42,101 nucleotides of DNA from GCA-003244245 sp038276315 (GTDB taxonomy: Bacteria; Actinomycetota; Actinomycetes; Mycobacteriales; Pseudonocardiaceae): assembly GCA_038276315.1 (NCBI GenBank), contig JBBPZY010000273.1, positions 1 through 42,101 of the forward strand, in the 5' to 3' direction. The translations under genes were made by a program, and so were the position numbers. Each line of letters starts with the position of its first letter. Position 1 is the stretch's first letter. Shown one piece after another: positions 23,749 through 33,720 of the stretch. A model generated the notes under the pieces. The model was not told where the DNA came from. It worked only from the letters and a program-made list of their open reading frames with translations, and searched no databases.

Positions 23749-26067
23749 GTGTCTAACCGGCAGCCGACCGGCCAGCGGGCGCAGCGATGGGCGCCGGATC
23801 TGGGCGCGGCTCGTCTGGTCGGCGGCGGCCGTACGGCCGCAATGCTGCGGCGCGACGCCGTTGTGCAGTGGTGGTGCGCCCCGGACTTCGACGACCCATC
23901 ATTGTGCTGGCAGCTGCTGGACCCCGACGGTGGCGCCGCCGCTTTCACCGACCTCACATTTTTCGATGCGGACGCCGGACCGGCGGGTAGCAGCGCGCGG
24001 ACACTGCTGCGTGGGCCGGCGGGCATCGTCGAGGTATGGGACGGGCTCCTGGACGCAGGCACGGGGGTGGCTTTGGTGCGGTTGGTGCGCCCATATCGAG
24101 CCGGCGGCAGAGGGGGCTGTGGGCAGGAGACGGTGGAGCATGTCCTGCGCCTGGGCGGTTTTGCCGCGCCCCGGGTGGAGTTCCAAGTCGATGAGACGGT
24201 CGCGCGGGGCAGTCACCTGCTTCGGGGACGGCAGCGAGCGGTCAGGGTTCATGCTGACAGCCACCCAGTGCGCGAAGGGGCTCTGCACAGCACCCTGCGG
24301 TTGACGCCGGACCGCTGGACGGCACTGGTCGTCGCCGTGGACGGTGACCTCAACCCCGACGCCGCGGAGCTGGCGGCGCAACTGGAATCCCGTGACGGCG
24401 CCGAGCGGGATCGGCTGGTGTCGTGCTGGCTGCCGCGGCTGCACTCTGAGCGGGCCGCGGATGCACTGGCGGTGCTGCGGGCCTGTACGTACCGGCCGAC
24501 TGGTGCAGTGGTCGCGTCGCCGACGACCAGCCTGCCCGAGGCGCCGGGGCATGACCGGCAGTTCGACTACCGCTTCACCTGGCTTCGGGATGCGTCGGTG
24601 TCGACGGCGGTTGCCGCGTTGCTCGGGCAGCCCGAGGACGCCCGTCGCTACCTGGAGATGGCTCACCGAGCGTGGGCCGCCCGGGACATGAGGGACACCC
24701 CGGTGCTGGATGTGCGTGGCGACCAGCCGCCCGATCAACGTGACGTGCCAGGCATCTCGGGGTGGGCGCGCTCACGGCCGGTCCGGGTCGGCAATGCTGC
24801 GGGCCACCAGCGGCAGTACGACGCGCTGGGGTTACTCGTCGAGGCGATCTCGGTGTATCTGCAGGTCGGTGGTCGGCCCGATGCGAAGACTTGGCGGCTG
24901 GTCACCCGGTTAGCCGATGGGGTGGCCCTGGCGTCGCTGGACGACCGGGGCCTGCTTCCGCAGAGCTACCGCGACGGCGACAGCACACCTGACGCCGCAG
25001 CGCTGATGACGGTGGCATTCGGGCTGCTTGGCCACCACGATCCCCGGGCGGGCCGGCTGGTCGACGCCCTGATCGCCAGACTCGGAGTCGGGCCCTACCT
25101 CTACCGGTACCCACCCGACGGTGGCGGTTTCTCCGGCACGGAGGGCGCGTTCTTGCCGGTGTCATTTCTGGTTGTGACCGTCCTAGCGAAACTGGGCCGG
25201 GTGCAGGAGGCCAGGACGCGGCTGGACCGGCTGTGCGCGGAGCTACTCCGGCTGCTCGCCGAGGAGGTCGCGCCGCACTCCGGGCGCATGCTCGGTAACG
25301 CCCCGCTGGTGTGGAGCCACGCCGAGCTGGCCCGCGCACTGTACGTGCTGGACGCCGAGCAGATACGTGACAGATGGGGTGCGGCCGCTCTATGGGTTTG
25401 GCGGCTGTACCGCTATCTCGCGCTGCGCCATCAGCAAGCCCGGCACCGACCCATCACGGCAGCACACCAGCAACGCCCGGAGGAAATCATGGCTACTCGC
25501 TCCCATCCGGCCGGACCACCGGCAGCGACCATCCGCCCCGGCAGCGGCGGGATCGGCCGCAGCAGCTCCCCGGCGGCCGAAGCGGTGTCCGACGCACTGC
25601 GCAGCGGTACCGGACACTTCCTGAGGCAGCGCCGACGCATCGCGCTGCTGCAGACTGGCGCCGTCGCGATGCTCTCGGTCGTCGGCCTGTATCAGTTCGG
25701 ATTGCTGCCGTCGGTGCCCGAGCTGCCGTTGCCGGGGCTGGACGCCGACCGCGTTGACGCCTCCGGTGAGGCGTATGCCTTGTTTCGCACGCCTGACAGC
25801 AGTCTGGGTATCGCGAGTGCCGGGATGTCGCTGGCGCTGGCGGGCATGGGCGGTGCCATGCGGCATCGACAGCAGCCGTGGATCCCACTCGCGCTGCTTG
25901 GCAAGTGTGTGCTCGATGCCGCGGGCGGCCTCCTGCTCACCGCGGAGCAGCTCACGAAGCACAAGCGGGTCTGCTCATGGTGCATCGCGACCGCAGCGCT
26001 GTTGGTCGCGACCGTGCCGGCCGCCGTGCCCGAGGCGCGCGCAGCCTGGCGTAGCCTGCGCGGCTGA
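23749..26067 (+). CDS. GH15-like glycoside hydrolase fused to a VKOR-like membrane domain
   Basis: This single 772-aa frame holds two unrelated domains. Residues 1-560 resemble glucoamylase/trehalase-type GH15: VVQWWCAPDFDDPSLCWQLL at the N-terminal sandwich, FDYRFTWLRDASVSTAVAAL, RPVRVGNAAGHQRQYDAL, YPPDGGGFSGTEGAFLPVS (acidic catalytic region), and LLAEEVAPHSGRMLGN in the (alpha/alpha)6 barrel. Residues 581-772 are a vitamin K epoxide reductase-like domain of about four transmembrane helices with CSWC before the last. The linker holds a Shine-Dalgarno sequence and ATG (25489), so the second part can also be made alone. No signal peptide precedes the hydrolase; GH15 relatives of this type are often cytosolic. 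GTG 23749 has GGGGAGG about 11 bases upstream. Confidence 0.85.
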   Translation: MSNRQPTGQRAQRWAPDLGAARLVGGGRTAAMLRRDAVVQWWCAPDFDDPSLCWQLLDPDGGAAAFTDLTFFDADAGPAGSSARTLLRGPAGIVEVWDGLLDAGTGVALVRLVRPYRAGGRGGCGQETVEHVLRLGGFAAPRVEFQVDETVARGSHLLRGRQRAVRVHADSHPVREGALHSTLRLTPDRWTALVVAVDGDLNPDAAELAAQLESRDGAERDRLVSCWLPRLHSERAADALAVLRACTYRPTGAVVASPTTSLPEAPGHDRQFDYRFTWLRDASVSTAVAALLGQPEDARRYLEMAHRAWAARDMRDTPVLDVRGDQPPDQRDVPGISGWARSRPVRVGNAAGHQRQYDALGLLVEAISVYLQVGGRPDAKTWRLVTRLADGVALASLDDRGLLPQSYRDGDSTPDAAALMTVAFGLLGHHDPRAGRLVDALIARLGVGPYLYRYPPDGGGFSGTEGAFLPVSFLVVTVLAKLGRVQEARTRLDRLCAELLRLLAEEVAPHSGRMLGNAPLVWSHAELARALYVLDAEQIRDRWGAAALWVWRLYRYLALRHQQARHRPITAAHQQRPEEIMATRSHPAGPPAATIRPGSGGIGRSSSPAAEAVSDALRSGTGHFLRQRRRIALLQTGAVAMLSVVGLYQFGLLPSVPELPLPGLDADRVDASGEAYALFRTPDSSLGIASAGMSLALAGMGGAMRHRQQPWIPLALLGKCVLDAAGGLLLTAEQLTKHKRVCSWCIATAALLVATVPAAVPEARAAWRSLRG
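25478..25491 (+). promoter_or_regulatory. internal Shine-Dalgarno plus ATG inside the fusion gene
   Basis: CGGAGGAAATC precedes ATG 25489 with six bases between GGAGG-A and the start. This is one of the best ribosome binding sites in the window. It lies inside an open frame, exactly where the VKOR-like domain begins, and indicates that domain was, or still is, a separately translated gene. Confidence 0.75.
25489..26067 (+). CDS. VKOR-like membrane protein (possible separate product of the fusion frame)
   Basis: From ATG 25489 a 192-aa protein could be made. After a Pro/Ser-rich head it has TM1 (IALLQTGAVAMLSVVGLYQF), TM2 (LGIASAGMSLALAGMG), TM3 (WIPLALLGKCVLDAAGGLLL) and TM4 following CSWC (IATAALLVATVPAAVPEA). 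This is the VKOR arrangement, in which the CxxC passes electrons to quinone. The outer loop between TM1 and TM2 has no cysteine pair, and the only other Cys is in TM3, so the full disulfide relay of VKOR is incomplete. It may serve a DsbA-like partner or be redox-divergent. It is nested in the longer fusion frame. Confidence 0.6.
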   Translation: MATRSHPAGPPAATIRPGSGGIGRSSSPAAEAVSDALRSGTGHFLRQRRRIALLQTGAVAMLSVVGLYQFGLLPSVPELPLPGLDADRVDASGEAYALFRTPDSSLGIASAGMSLALAGMGGAMRHRQQPWIPLALLGKCVLDAAGGLLLTAEQLTKHKRVCSWCIATAALLVATVPAAVPEARAAWRSLRG

Positions 26068-26147
26068 CGAAGTCTGGCTGGCAGGATTGACCTGACTCCG
26101 GCCACTCAACGGCGCGGTGGCACTCCGCTAGCTTGTTTCGACTGCGC

Positions 26148-26153
26148 TAGGCT
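26148..26153 (+). promoter_or_regulatory. -10 box of the probable tRNA-Pro promoter
   Basis: TAGGCT fits TAnnnT and lies 25 bases upstream of the tRNA, giving a start near 26160. No convincing -35 hexamer is found at the usual distance. Confidence 0.35.
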
Positions 26154-26178
26154 GTGTAGGCGCCCGAGAGGGCGTGGC

Positions 26179-26252
<74 letters not shown>

Positions 26253-26549
26253 CGGTCAAAGGGAGCCCGCTGGCCTTGGGTGAAAGCCCAGGCGGACAGG
26301 CTTTCTTGCGCTCTGATGTCGATCTTGTGTGGACATCCACTGTGGTCTAAACGAAGATCAACAGAGTGAAACAGGGGCGAATCAGGAGTGAATCATGAAA
26401 GCCTTTGACTCAACGGCCTGATGGGGTCGCCGAACCGACCGCTCCTGGTCGGGATGCGCTGAACGTAGCCGAACTGGCGTGAACGGTCGTGGACCCCGGT
26501 CCGGGCGATCGTCGGATGGGTGCGGTTTGGGCACGTTGCGCCCGTAGCG
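26253..26549. other. non-coding stretch after tRNA-Pro
   Basis: No credible gene is seen here. A hairpin lies at 26282-26305. Frames open across the rest show no recognisable protein. The right end runs into the degraded 3' part of the pspAB relic. No copy of the tRNA 3' end that would mark an attR was noticed to the right in this window. Confidence 0.5.
26282..26305 (+). terminator. hairpin downstream of tRNA-Pro
   Basis: GAAAGCC (26282-26288) pairs with GGCTTTC (26299-26305) around a 10-base loop, about 30 bases after the tRNA. Only a short pyrimidine stretch follows, so termination is plausible but not certain. Confidence 0.45.
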
Positions 26550-26829
26550 CTCGCTGGACTGCCGGCAGGCGATCCAGGTGAACCCGTACTCGTCGGAGCT
26601 GACCGTGACGTCCGTGCCCTGCTCGATGTCGAGCAGGGCACCGACATCGGCTTGGGCCTGCCCTGAGGCTGCGCCTTCGGCGGCTTTGAAGCAGACCGCG
26701 CCGGTGCCGGTGGGTGCCATTGCGAGTGCGGCCTGCAGGGTGTAGGCCGCACTCGGGATGGCGAAGAGCACATCGAGATTGGGTGCCACCGGTTTCCTGC
26801 GGCCGAGCAGGATGTCGATGAACCCCCAT
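26550..26829 (-). pseudogene. pspAB relic (PspA-associated protein), frameshifted and truncated
   Basis: The minus strand encodes the first 90 or so residues of PspAB: GFIDILLGRRKPVAPNLDVL, FAIPSAAYTLQAALAM, AVCFKAAEGAASGQAQADV and EYGFTWIACRQ. The natural ATG (26829-26827) is followed by a G run one base too long (complement 26823-26827), so the ATG is out of frame with the body. Similarity ends near 26560 and the C-terminal half is missing. The old Shine-Dalgarno GAGAGG and the spacing after htpX are preserved. In relatives, HtpX and PspAB act in envelope-stress responses; here neither is complete. Confidence 0.75.
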
Positions 26830-26844
26830 CGCCTGGCCCTCTCT

Positions 26845-27141
26845 TTAGAGTTGGGTGGACATTTTGGCCAATTGGTCCAGCCGCTTTTCCAGGGTGGGGT
26901 GGGTGGACAGCAGACTGGACAGGCTGACACCGGGCCCGAGCGCGGGGGCGAAGAAGAACGCGTTGAACGCCTCGGCGGCCCGCAGATCACGGGTGGGGAT
27001 CTTCCGGAGGTCTCCGCTGACCTTCGTCAACGCCGAGGCGAGCGCGGAGGGACGACCGGTGAGCATCGCGCCCGCCCGGTCCGCGGCCAGTTCCCGGTAG
27101 CGCGACAAGGCCCGGATGAGCATCACGATGCTTCCGATCGG
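26845..27141 (-). pseudogene. htpX relic, C-terminal fragment of an M48 membrane protease
   Basis: About 98 residues match the end of HtpX: LIRALSRYRELAADRAGAML, LTGRPSALASALTKVSGDL, IPTRDLRAAEAFNAFFFAP and LSTHPTLEKRLDQLAKM. The zinc-binding HExxH region and the first membrane segments are absent, so no protease can be made. The fragment is in frame with the upstream response-regulator ORF. It ends 15 bases before the pspAB ATG, the normal htpX-pspAB arrangement. Confidence 0.78.
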
Positions 27142-28005
27142 GGCGGTGAGCAGGGGTTGTGGGGACTTGGGCAGCACGAGGTCGGCTTCGGCCATTGGGA
27201 GATCACCGTGGCGGCCGGTGAGGTAACCCTGATCGGCGAGGAATCCGACCCGGTGCAGCGGCACACCACGCAGCTGATCGGCGAGGCGGTGATCGGGGTC
27301 ACCGCGGTCCGGTTCGCCGACCCCGCCATCGCCGGATGAGCCTGACGCCGTCTCAGCTTGGGTCGGCCCGGCCGCCCGGGTGGCGGCGTAGACGGCGGCA
27401 CCGGTCCGGCGGGTGAAGCCGAGTTTGTGCAGCAGGGAGGAGACGTAGTTCTTGACGGTTTTCTCCGCGAGATACATCTGCGCGCCGATCTGACGGTTGG
27501 TGAGCCCATCGGCGATCAGGCCAAGGATGCGTTGTTCCTGAGGGCTCGGTGAGTCGTAGCGTGGGTCGGCGGGGTCGGTGCCGGTGCGGAGTCGTTCGAG
27601 GACCCGGGCGGTGGCTTTGGGGTCGAGCAGGGAGCCGCCCGCCGCCATGGTGCGGACGGCTCCGGTGAGATCAACGCCCGTGACTTGCTTGAGCAGGTAG
27701 CCGGCGGCTCCGGCCATGATGGCGCCGAAAAGGGCCTCGTCGTCGGGGTAGGAGGTGAGCGTGAGGCAGGCGGGCGGGGGTTCGACCGTCGAGCGGATGT
27801 CGCGGCAGACGGTGACCCCATCACCGTCGGGGAGCCGGACGTCGAGGATGGCGACATCGGGACGCAGCGCGGGGATGCGGGCGAGGGCTTGGGCGGCGGT
27901 GCCGGCTTCACCGACGATGTGGATGTCGTCCTCGGTTTCGAGGAGTTGGGCGATGCCGCGCCGGACGATCTCGTGGTCATCCAGCAGGAATACCGAGATG
28001 CTCAC
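26845..28005 (-). CDS. NarL/DevR-type response regulator with a foreign C-terminal extension
   Basis: The first 215 or so residues are a normal two-component response regulator. The receiver domain has acidic pair D9-D10, phospho-acceptor D55 (VAILDVRLPDGDG), T84/S85 and K106 (GYLLKQVTG). The LuxR/NarL helix-turn-helix follows (SPQEQRILGLIADGLTNRQI, EKTVKNYVSSLLHKLG). After YAATRAAG the natural stop is missing. The frame continues through about 75 residues antisense to a BON relic, then enters the HtpX fragment and stops at 26845, giving 386 aa. GTG 28005 has GGAGGA eight bases upstream. No histidine kinase is adjacent. Whether the extended protein is stable or active is unknown. Confidence 0.8.
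   Translation of the reverse strand: MSISVFLLDDHEIVRRGIAQLLETEDDIHIVGEAGTAAQALARIPALRPDVAILDVRLPDGDGVTVCRDIRSTVEPPPACLTLTSYPDDEALFGAIMAGAAGYLLKQVTGVDLTGAVRTMAAGGSLLDPKATARVLERLRTGTDPADPRYDSPSPQEQRILGLIADGLTNRQIGAQMYLAEKTVKNYVSSLLHKLGFTRRTGAAVYAATRAAGPTQAETASGSSGDGGVGEPDRGDPDHRLADQLRGVPLHRVGFLADQGYLTGRHGDLPMAEADLVLPKSPQPLLTAPIGSIVMLIRALSRYRELAADRAGAMLTGRPSALASALTKVSGDLRKIPTRDLRAAEAFNAFFFAPALGPGVSLSSLLSTHPTLEKRLDQLAKMSTQL
27190..27339 (+). pseudogene. BON-domain relic (C-terminal fragment)
   Basis: On the plus strand a frame with strong GC3 bias reads WEITVAAGEVTLIGEESDPV, then QRHTTQLIGEAVIGVTAVRF and stops at TGA 27337-27339. The pattern V-aaGeVtLiGe followed by GVtaV is that of a BON domain, often found at the end of CBS-BON proteins. 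No start and no CBS part are present. It is antisense to the tail of the response-regulator ORF, so only one strand here can be meaningful; the BON reading looks the more natural. Confidence 0.45.
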
Positions 28006-28123
28006 CGCGCAGTCCTCCTCATATCCCCCCGGGGCGAGGTTACCCAGCAGAGCACACCGACGCCGAGCGCTCGCGGCTGGCGGCCGGTTTGCTTGCGCGT
28101 TGCGGAGCGGGCTGGTCACCGGC

Positions 28124-30406
<2,283 letters not shown>

Positions 30407-30447
30407 CGCACGCCTCCGTCCTGGGTGGGCTTGGTGGTTGGACCGGC

Positions 30448-30657
30448 TCAGCTGGCCGTGAGCTGGTAGCCGGCTTCCTCGACGGCGGCGCGGATCAGCG
30501 ATTCGTCGACGGGTCGGTCGCTGGTGACGGTCACCGCGCCGGTGGGCAGGTCTACGGCAACGGCGGTGACGCCGTCGATCTTGGTGATCTCCTCGGTGAC
30601 CGAGGCGACGCAGTGCTCGCACGTCATCTGGGTCACGGTGTAGGAGGCCTCGCTCAT
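30448..30657 (-). CDS. copZ: CopZ-like copper chaperone
   Basis: This 69-aa heavy-metal-associated domain protein begins MSEASYTVTQMTCEHCVASV, with metal-binding Cys in MTCEHC (residues 11-16). The fold continues ITKIDGVTAVAVDLPTGAVT to the end. It is expected to carry Cu(I) to the CopA ATPase or buffer it. GGAG lies about nine bases upstream of ATG 30657. It sits between csoR and copA with gaps of 27 and 41 bases, a typical copper operon. Confidence 0.93.
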   Translation of the reverse strand: MSEASYTVTQMTCEHCVASVTEEITKIDGVTAVAVDLPTGAVTVTSDRPVDESLIRAAVEEAGYQLTAS

Positions 30658-30684
30658 GGCGCTGTTCTCCTTTGCTGGTGTTGA

Positions 30685-30966
30685 TCAGGACTTGACGAGA
30701 CGGGTGATGGCGGCGCTGGCCTCGGCGATCTTGTCGTCGGCGATCTGGCCGCCTTCGCTGAGCGCCTGGGTGACGCAGTGCTTGAGGTGCTCGTCCATCA
30801 GGCCCAGCGCCACCGCCTGCAGGGCGTTGGTGGCCGCCGAGACCTGGGTGAGCACGTCGATGCAGTACCCGTCGTTCTCGATCATCTTCGCGATCCCACG
30901 GACCTGCCCCTCGATCCGGCGCAGGCGGTTGAGGTAGGCGTCCTTGTCCTGGGCGTAGCCGTACAT
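30685..30966 (-). CDS. csoR: copper-sensing repressor CsoR
   Basis: CsoR is a DUF156-family tetrameric repressor that releases DNA on binding Cu(I). The 93-aa protein starts MYGYAQDKDAYLNRLRRIEG and has the Cu(I) ligand set C35 (DGYCIDVL), H60 and C64 (MDEHLKHCV), the full CsoR fingerprint. Basic residues of helix 1 (RLRRIEGQVRG) bind DNA. ATG 30966 has AGGAGG five bases upstream; the long in-frame extension is rejected. Upstream lies a G-tract operator at 30997-31011. It probably represses its own operon csoR-copZ-copA. Confidence 0.95.
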   Translation of the reverse strand: MYGYAQDKDAYLNRLRRIEGQVRGIAKMIENDGYCIDVLTQVSAATNALQAVALGLMDEHLKHCVTQALSEGGQIADDKIAEASAAITRLVKS

Positions 30967-30996
30967 TGCCGTCCTCCTATCACCTACCGTCCAACA

Positions 30997-31011
30997 TACC
31001 ATAGGGGGGTA
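30997..31011 (-). promoter_or_regulatory. CsoR-type operator overlapping the csoR promoter
   Basis: The plus-strand sequence TACCATAGGGGGGTA (minus strand TACCCCCCTATGGTA) is a quasi-palindrome with a G/C tract flanked by TA ends. CsoR-family operators share this form. TATGGT on the minus strand could be the -10, so bound CsoR would block it. It ends about 30 bases upstream of the csoR ATG. Confidence 0.7.
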
Positions 31012-31022
31012 GTGTACTTCGT

Positions 31023-32228
31023 CTATCGGTTTCTCCCGTGGAGGGTGCGGCATAGTGCGGTGAGCTCGTCGGTGGTGTTGTAGTAGTGCACCGAAGCCCG
31101 CACCAGCTCGTCGAGTCCTCGGTTTTCCATGTCCAGCCGGGTGGATGGGGTGCGCGAGACGCTGACGTTGATGCGGTGCTGGGCCAGCAGGTCCTTGACC
31201 TGCTCGGCGGCCATGTCTTCGACCGTGAAGGTGACGATGCCGCACTGTTCCGCGCCGACGTCCCGGACTCGAACCTCGGGTAGCTGCGCCAGTCGCTCCC
31301 GCAAGTCGCCGGCGAGCTCGTAGATCCGGTCCCGGATGCTCGGCAGACCCCACGCCACCGCGTAGTCGAGGGCGGCACCGAGCCCTAGCTTGGCGGCGAC
31401 GTTGTATTCCCAGGTCTCGAAGCGCCGAGCGTCGGGCCGCATGATGTAGTGGTCGGGCGCGGTCCAGGTCGCCGCGTGCAGATCCAGCACCGGCGGCGAG
31501 AGCTCATCGAGGACGTCGCGGCGGACGTAGAGCAACCCGGTGCCGCGTGGTCCCCGGAGGTACTTGCGTCCCGTGATCGACAGCAGGTCGCAGTGGAGAT
31601 CGTTGACGTCTAGCGGTAGCTGGCCGGCGGATTGGCAGGCATCGAGCAGGTAGAGCACGCCGGCTTCACGGGCCACGGCCCCGACTTCGGCCGCGGGATT
31701 GACCAGACCGCCGTTGGTCGGCACATGGGTTAGTGAGATCAGTCGGACCCGATCATCGATGAGTTCGCGCAGAGCCGAGACGGAGAGCTGGCCGGACTCG
31801 TCATTGGGTACGACCTCGACGCTCAGATCGTGGCGACGGGCCAGTTGCAGGTAGGCGATGAAGTTGCTCGCGTACTCCGCGGCGCTGGTCAGGATTCGGT
31901 CACCGGACTGGAAGGGGATTGCGTAGAACGCCATGGTCCAGGCGCGGGTGGCACTGTCCACCACAGCGATCTCGTCCGGGTCGCAGCCGAGCAGTCGGGC
32001 CGCGGAGAAGTACACCTCGTCGAGGCCGGCCGTCTCGCGGGTTGCCGCCTCGTAGCCGCCGAGCCGTCCCTCCAGGCGCAGGTGCGCGATCACGCGCTCG
32101 AGCACGACCGCCGGCATCAGCGCCGCCCCGGCGTTGTTGAGGTGAACGACTTCGGTGCAGCCCGGGGTTTCCCGTCGCGCCCGCGCCACGTCCAGGGTTG
32201 AGGTGAGCGATCTCATCGTCGTCGTCAC
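31023..32228 (-). CDS. class V aminotransferase-fold PLP enzyme, coupled to an amino-acid importer
   Basis: This PLP-dependent enzyme of fold type I, class V (cysteine desulfurase/isopenicillin epimerase-like) has 401 aa. The PLP-binding Asp is in LYLLDACQSAGQ (D196) and the Schiff-base Lys is K222 in LSITGRKYLRGPRGTGLLYV. Other features are VHLNNAGAALMP near the N-terminus and ETWEYNVAAKLGLG late. The active loop lacks the Cys pattern of IscS or SufS, so it is not a housekeeping desulfurase. Overall layout also recalls EgtE (ergothioneine C-S lyase), but this is not a firm match. GTG 32228 overlaps the ATPase stop (GTGA), making it the last gene of the importer operon. It probably acts on the imported amino acid. 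Confidence 0.85.
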   Translation of the reverse strand: MTTTMRSLTSTLDVARARRETPGCTEVVHLNNAGAALMPAVVLERVIAHLRLEGRLGGYEAATRETAGLDEVYFSAARLLGCDPDEIAVVDSATRAWTMAFYAIPFQSGDRILTSAAEYASNFIAYLQLARRHDLSVEVVPNDESGQLSVSALRELIDDRVRLISLTHVPTNGGLVNPAAEVGAVAREAGVLYLLDACQSAGQLPLDVNDLHCDLLSITGRKYLRGPRGTGLLYVRRDVLDELSPPVLDLHAATWTAPDHYIMRPDARRFETWEYNVAAKLGLGAALDYAVAWGLPSIRDRIYELAGDLRERLAQLPEVRVRDVGAEQCGIVTFTVEDMAAEQVKDLLAQHRINVSVSRTPSTRLDMENRGLDELVRASVHYYNTTDELTALCRTLHGRNR

Positions 32229-33046
32229 GCCCGCTCCGGCTGGTGCAGTTCCGCCGGGTGCGGCGCCCGTGGCAGCGGCGCGACCACCTGATGCTCGACG
32301 AGCCGCAGGAACGAGCGCGCCCGGGCGTGGGTCGGTTGGGTGAAAAAGGTCTCGGGAGCCGACTGTTCGACGATGACACCGCCGTCCATGAACACGATCC
32401 GGTCCGCCACATCGTGAGCGAACTGCGTCTCGTGGGTGACGATCACCATCGTCATCCCGTCGGCGGCCAGCTCGCGGATCACACCGAGGACCTCGTTGTG
32501 CAGCTCGGGGTCCAGCGCTGAGGTCGGTTCGTCGAACAGGACGATCTCTGGCTCCATCGCCAGTGCCCGTGCGATCGCCACCCGCTGCTTCTGCCCACCG
32601 GACAGCCGCGCCGGGTGCTCGTCACGTTTGTCGGCCAGTCCGACCCGGTCGAGGAGCCGTTCGCCGAGCCGGGTCGCCTGCTCGCGGGGCAGGTTGCGGG
32701 CGTGGCAGGCACCCTCGATGACGTTGCCGAGCGCGGTCAGGTGGGGGAAGAGGTTGAACTGCTGGAAGACCATCCCGGTCCGCTGCCGGGCGCGCTGCAC
32801 CCCGCGGCGGTGCTGCCGACCTCGGGAACGGCCGTGGCAGTCGACGGTGTATCCGCAGATGCTCACCCGGCCCTCGTCTGGTGTCTCGAGCAGGTTCATA
32901 CACCGCAGCAGCGTGGTCTTGCCCGAGCCCGAGGAGCCCATGATGACCACCACCTCCCCGCGCTCGACCGTCAGATCGACCCCTGCCAGGACCTGTGTCC
33001 GGCCGAGCCGTTTGCGGATCCCGTGCACCTGCAGTGGGCTGCTCAT
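32225..33046 (-). CDS. polar amino-acid ABC importer ATPase
   Basis: This ATPase of the GlnQ/TcyC type has 273 aa. Walker A is MGSSGSGKTTLLRCMNLLE, the Q-loop MVFQQFNLFPHLTALGNV, the signature RLSGGQKQRVAIARALAM, Walker B IVLFDEPTSALDPEL and the H-loop VIVTHETQFAHDVADR. An Arg/His-rich insert (about residues 70-90, RSRGRQHRRGVQRARQ) is longer and more basic than usual. ATG 33046 overlaps the permease stop by four bases, and the longer in-frame start is rejected. Confidence 0.94.
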   Translation of the reverse strand: MSSPLQVHGIRKRLGRTQVLAGVDLTVERGEVVVIMGSSGSGKTTLLRCMNLLETPDEGRVSICGYTVDCHGRSRGRQHRRGVQRARQRTGMVFQQFNLFPHLTALGNVIEGACHARNLPREQATRLGERLLDRVGLADKRDEHPARLSGGQKQRVAIARALAMEPEIVLFDEPTSALDPELHNEVLGVIRELAADGMTMVIVTHETQFAHDVADRIVFMDGGVIVEQSAPETFFTQPTHARARSFLRLVEHQVVAPLPRAPHPAELHQPERA

Positions 33047-33693
33047 GTCGCGTACGCCCTTCCCATCCGGCGTTCCAGCACGCTCTGCCCGATCGAGAGC
33101 AGGGTGTTGATCAACCAATAGACCGTTCCGATGAGGAAGAACGCCTCCATGTAGCGGAATGTCGAGCTTCCTATGCTCTCGGCGACCCGGGTGAGTTCGA
33201 CGACGGTGACGACCGACGCCAGCGAGGTGTCCTTCATCAGTGCGATAAACCGGCTCCCGACGGCGGGAGTGGCGATCCTGATCGCCTGCGGGAACACGAT
33301 GCGGCGGAATGTGCGCCAATAGGGCATGCCCATGGAGTTCGCCGCCTCCCACTGCCCGATGTCCACACCAAGGATGCCGCCGCGGAAGTTCTCGCTGAGA
33401 TACGCCGCGGCGAACAAGGTCAGCGCGAGGATCGCCGAGGAGATCGGGTCGAGCTGGATGCCGACCTGCGGCAGGCCGAAGTAGATGAGGAGGATCTGGA
33501 TGAGCAGCGGGGTCCCGCGGAAGACCGAGACATAGGCGATCGCCATCCCGCGCAGGACTCGCACAGTGGAGACCCGGGCCAGCGCGATCAGCGCACCGAG
33601 CACGGATCCGAGCACGAAGGAGACCACGCCGAGGAGAAGCGTGTTCGCCAATCCCTGCAGCACGAGCGGAAGGGATTCAGACAGCAGGTCCAT
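33043..33693 (-). CDS. polar amino-acid ABC importer permease
   Basis: This HisMQ/GlnP-type permease has 216 aa. It has about five transmembrane helices, starting LPLVLQGLANTLLLGVVSFV. The family segment AYVSVFRGTPLLIQILLIYF follows, and the ATPase-contact EAA loop is QWEAANSMGMPYWRTFRRIV. It ends FLIGTVYWLINTLLSIGQSV. Only one permease gene is present, so a homodimer is expected, as in cystine (TcyB-like) systems. It starts 27 bases after the binding-protein stop. Confidence 0.93.
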   Translation of the reverse strand: MDLLSESLPLVLQGLANTLLLGVVSFVLGSVLGALIALARVSTVRVLRGMAIAYVSVFRGTPLLIQILLIYFGLPQVGIQLDPISSAILALTLFAAAYLSENFRGGILGVDIGQWEAANSMGMPYWRTFRRIVFPQAIRIATPAVGSRFIALMKDTSLASVVTVVELTRVAESIGSSTFRYMEAFFLIGTVYWLINTLLSIGQSVLERRMGRAYAT

Positions 33694-33720
33694 AGGAGTC
33701 TCCGTTCACTGTCCGCCCAG

